Of a stretch of 40,987 bases of DNA, positions 40,872-40,987 are shown piece after piece. Source of the DNA: Streptomyces graminilatus (GTDB lineage: Bacteria > Actinomycetota > Actinomycetes > Streptomycetales > Streptomycetaceae); NCBI RefSeq assembly GCF_001418565.1, contig NZ_LIQQ01000281.1:148-41134 (forward strand), in the 5' to 3' direction. A program made the position numbers and the translations under genes. The notes below the pieces were generated by a model. The model made no database searches and had not been told where the DNA came from. It saw nothing but the letters and a program-made list of their open reading frames with translations. The first letter of the stretch is position 1. Every line of letters begins with the position of its first letter.

Positions 40872-40987
40872 GTGAGAGAAGCCAGGATGGAAGGCCCGGG
40901 TGGGGCCGTCGCGGGCGGCACCGAAACGGCGGACGTCGACGAACCGGACCGGAGGAGCCGGGATCGGGATGGCGACCGGGGCGGGGA
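40872..40987 (+). CDS. Start of a further gene, cut by the window end
   Basis: CAGGAG at 40861-40866 precedes GTG 40872 and an open frame to the window edge ('VREARMEGPGGAVAGGTETA', then an acidic/arginine-rich stretch). The visible ~38 residues look disordered and allow no family call. Confidence 0.5.
   Translation, partial: MREARMEGPGGAVAGGTETADVDEPDRRSRDRDGDRGG

Noticed and set aside
1..40987. CRISPR array
   Set aside because: I found no regularly spaced short repeats; the only multi-copy short repeats are att sites, element-end repeats and the iteron-like motif.

Overview
The window is high-GC DNA with actinomycete signatures: many GTG and TTG starts, 4-base stop/start overlaps, plasmid genes of the spread-protein and DUF3631 types, and large XRE regulators with TPR-like tails. 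A Streptomyces chromosome or a close relative fits best. The dominant feature is a tandem accretion of integrated elements at one tRNA site. A 46-bp sequence that is the 3' part of a tRNA-Lys(UUU)-like gene occurs three times in the same orientation (1-46, 32030-32075, 37983-38028). These copies delimit a ~32-kb element (A) and a ~6-kb element (B).

Element A, in order. A HEAT-repeat protein, a coiled-coil gene remnant and a low-GC sigma-factor operon lie between the att site and the integrase. The mobility backbone follows (4.8-12.6 kb): tyrosine integrase with a coupled XRE regulator, a small HTH protein, a DUF3631 replication-type ATPase with a structured leader, an iteron-like region, a spread protein, a possible oriT/origin region, MobC and a MobA/VirD2-type relaxase. 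No FtsK/TraB-type translocase is visible, so A looks mobilizable rather than self-transmissible. Cargo comes next: a membrane NACHT NTPase; a regulator block (HAD, XRE-TPR, resolvase-like protein, 70-aa protein); and a tightly coupled run of GT8, sugar-kinase-like, GT2, PIG-L deacetylase, P-loop kinase and GT4 genes with a convergent phosphotransferase, which looks like an uncharacterised aminosugar-glycoside pathway. The right part is a defence-like island: a fossil CD-NTase (CBASS-type) fragment, a low-GC OLD-family nuclease, a PaeR7I-like restriction-modification pair, and a SLATT/DUF4231-type membrane protein.

Element B keeps the same end sequences but only a ~90-bp fossil of the integrase. 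Its cargo is a minus-strand operon (unknown 249-aa protein, degenerate APH-fold protein, methyltransferase, HAD-like protein) divergent from an XRE-TPR regulator and a Nudix hydrolase. Beyond the third att copy lie a HAD gene lacking its catalytic N-terminus and a ~97-bp scar matching the GT4/phosphotransferase junction of element A, which suggests that older accretion extends further right. The window closes with a secreted ice-binding-like (DUF3494) protein and the start of another gene.

No database search was possible. Family names rest on motifs visible in the translations; pathway and mobility statements are inference.
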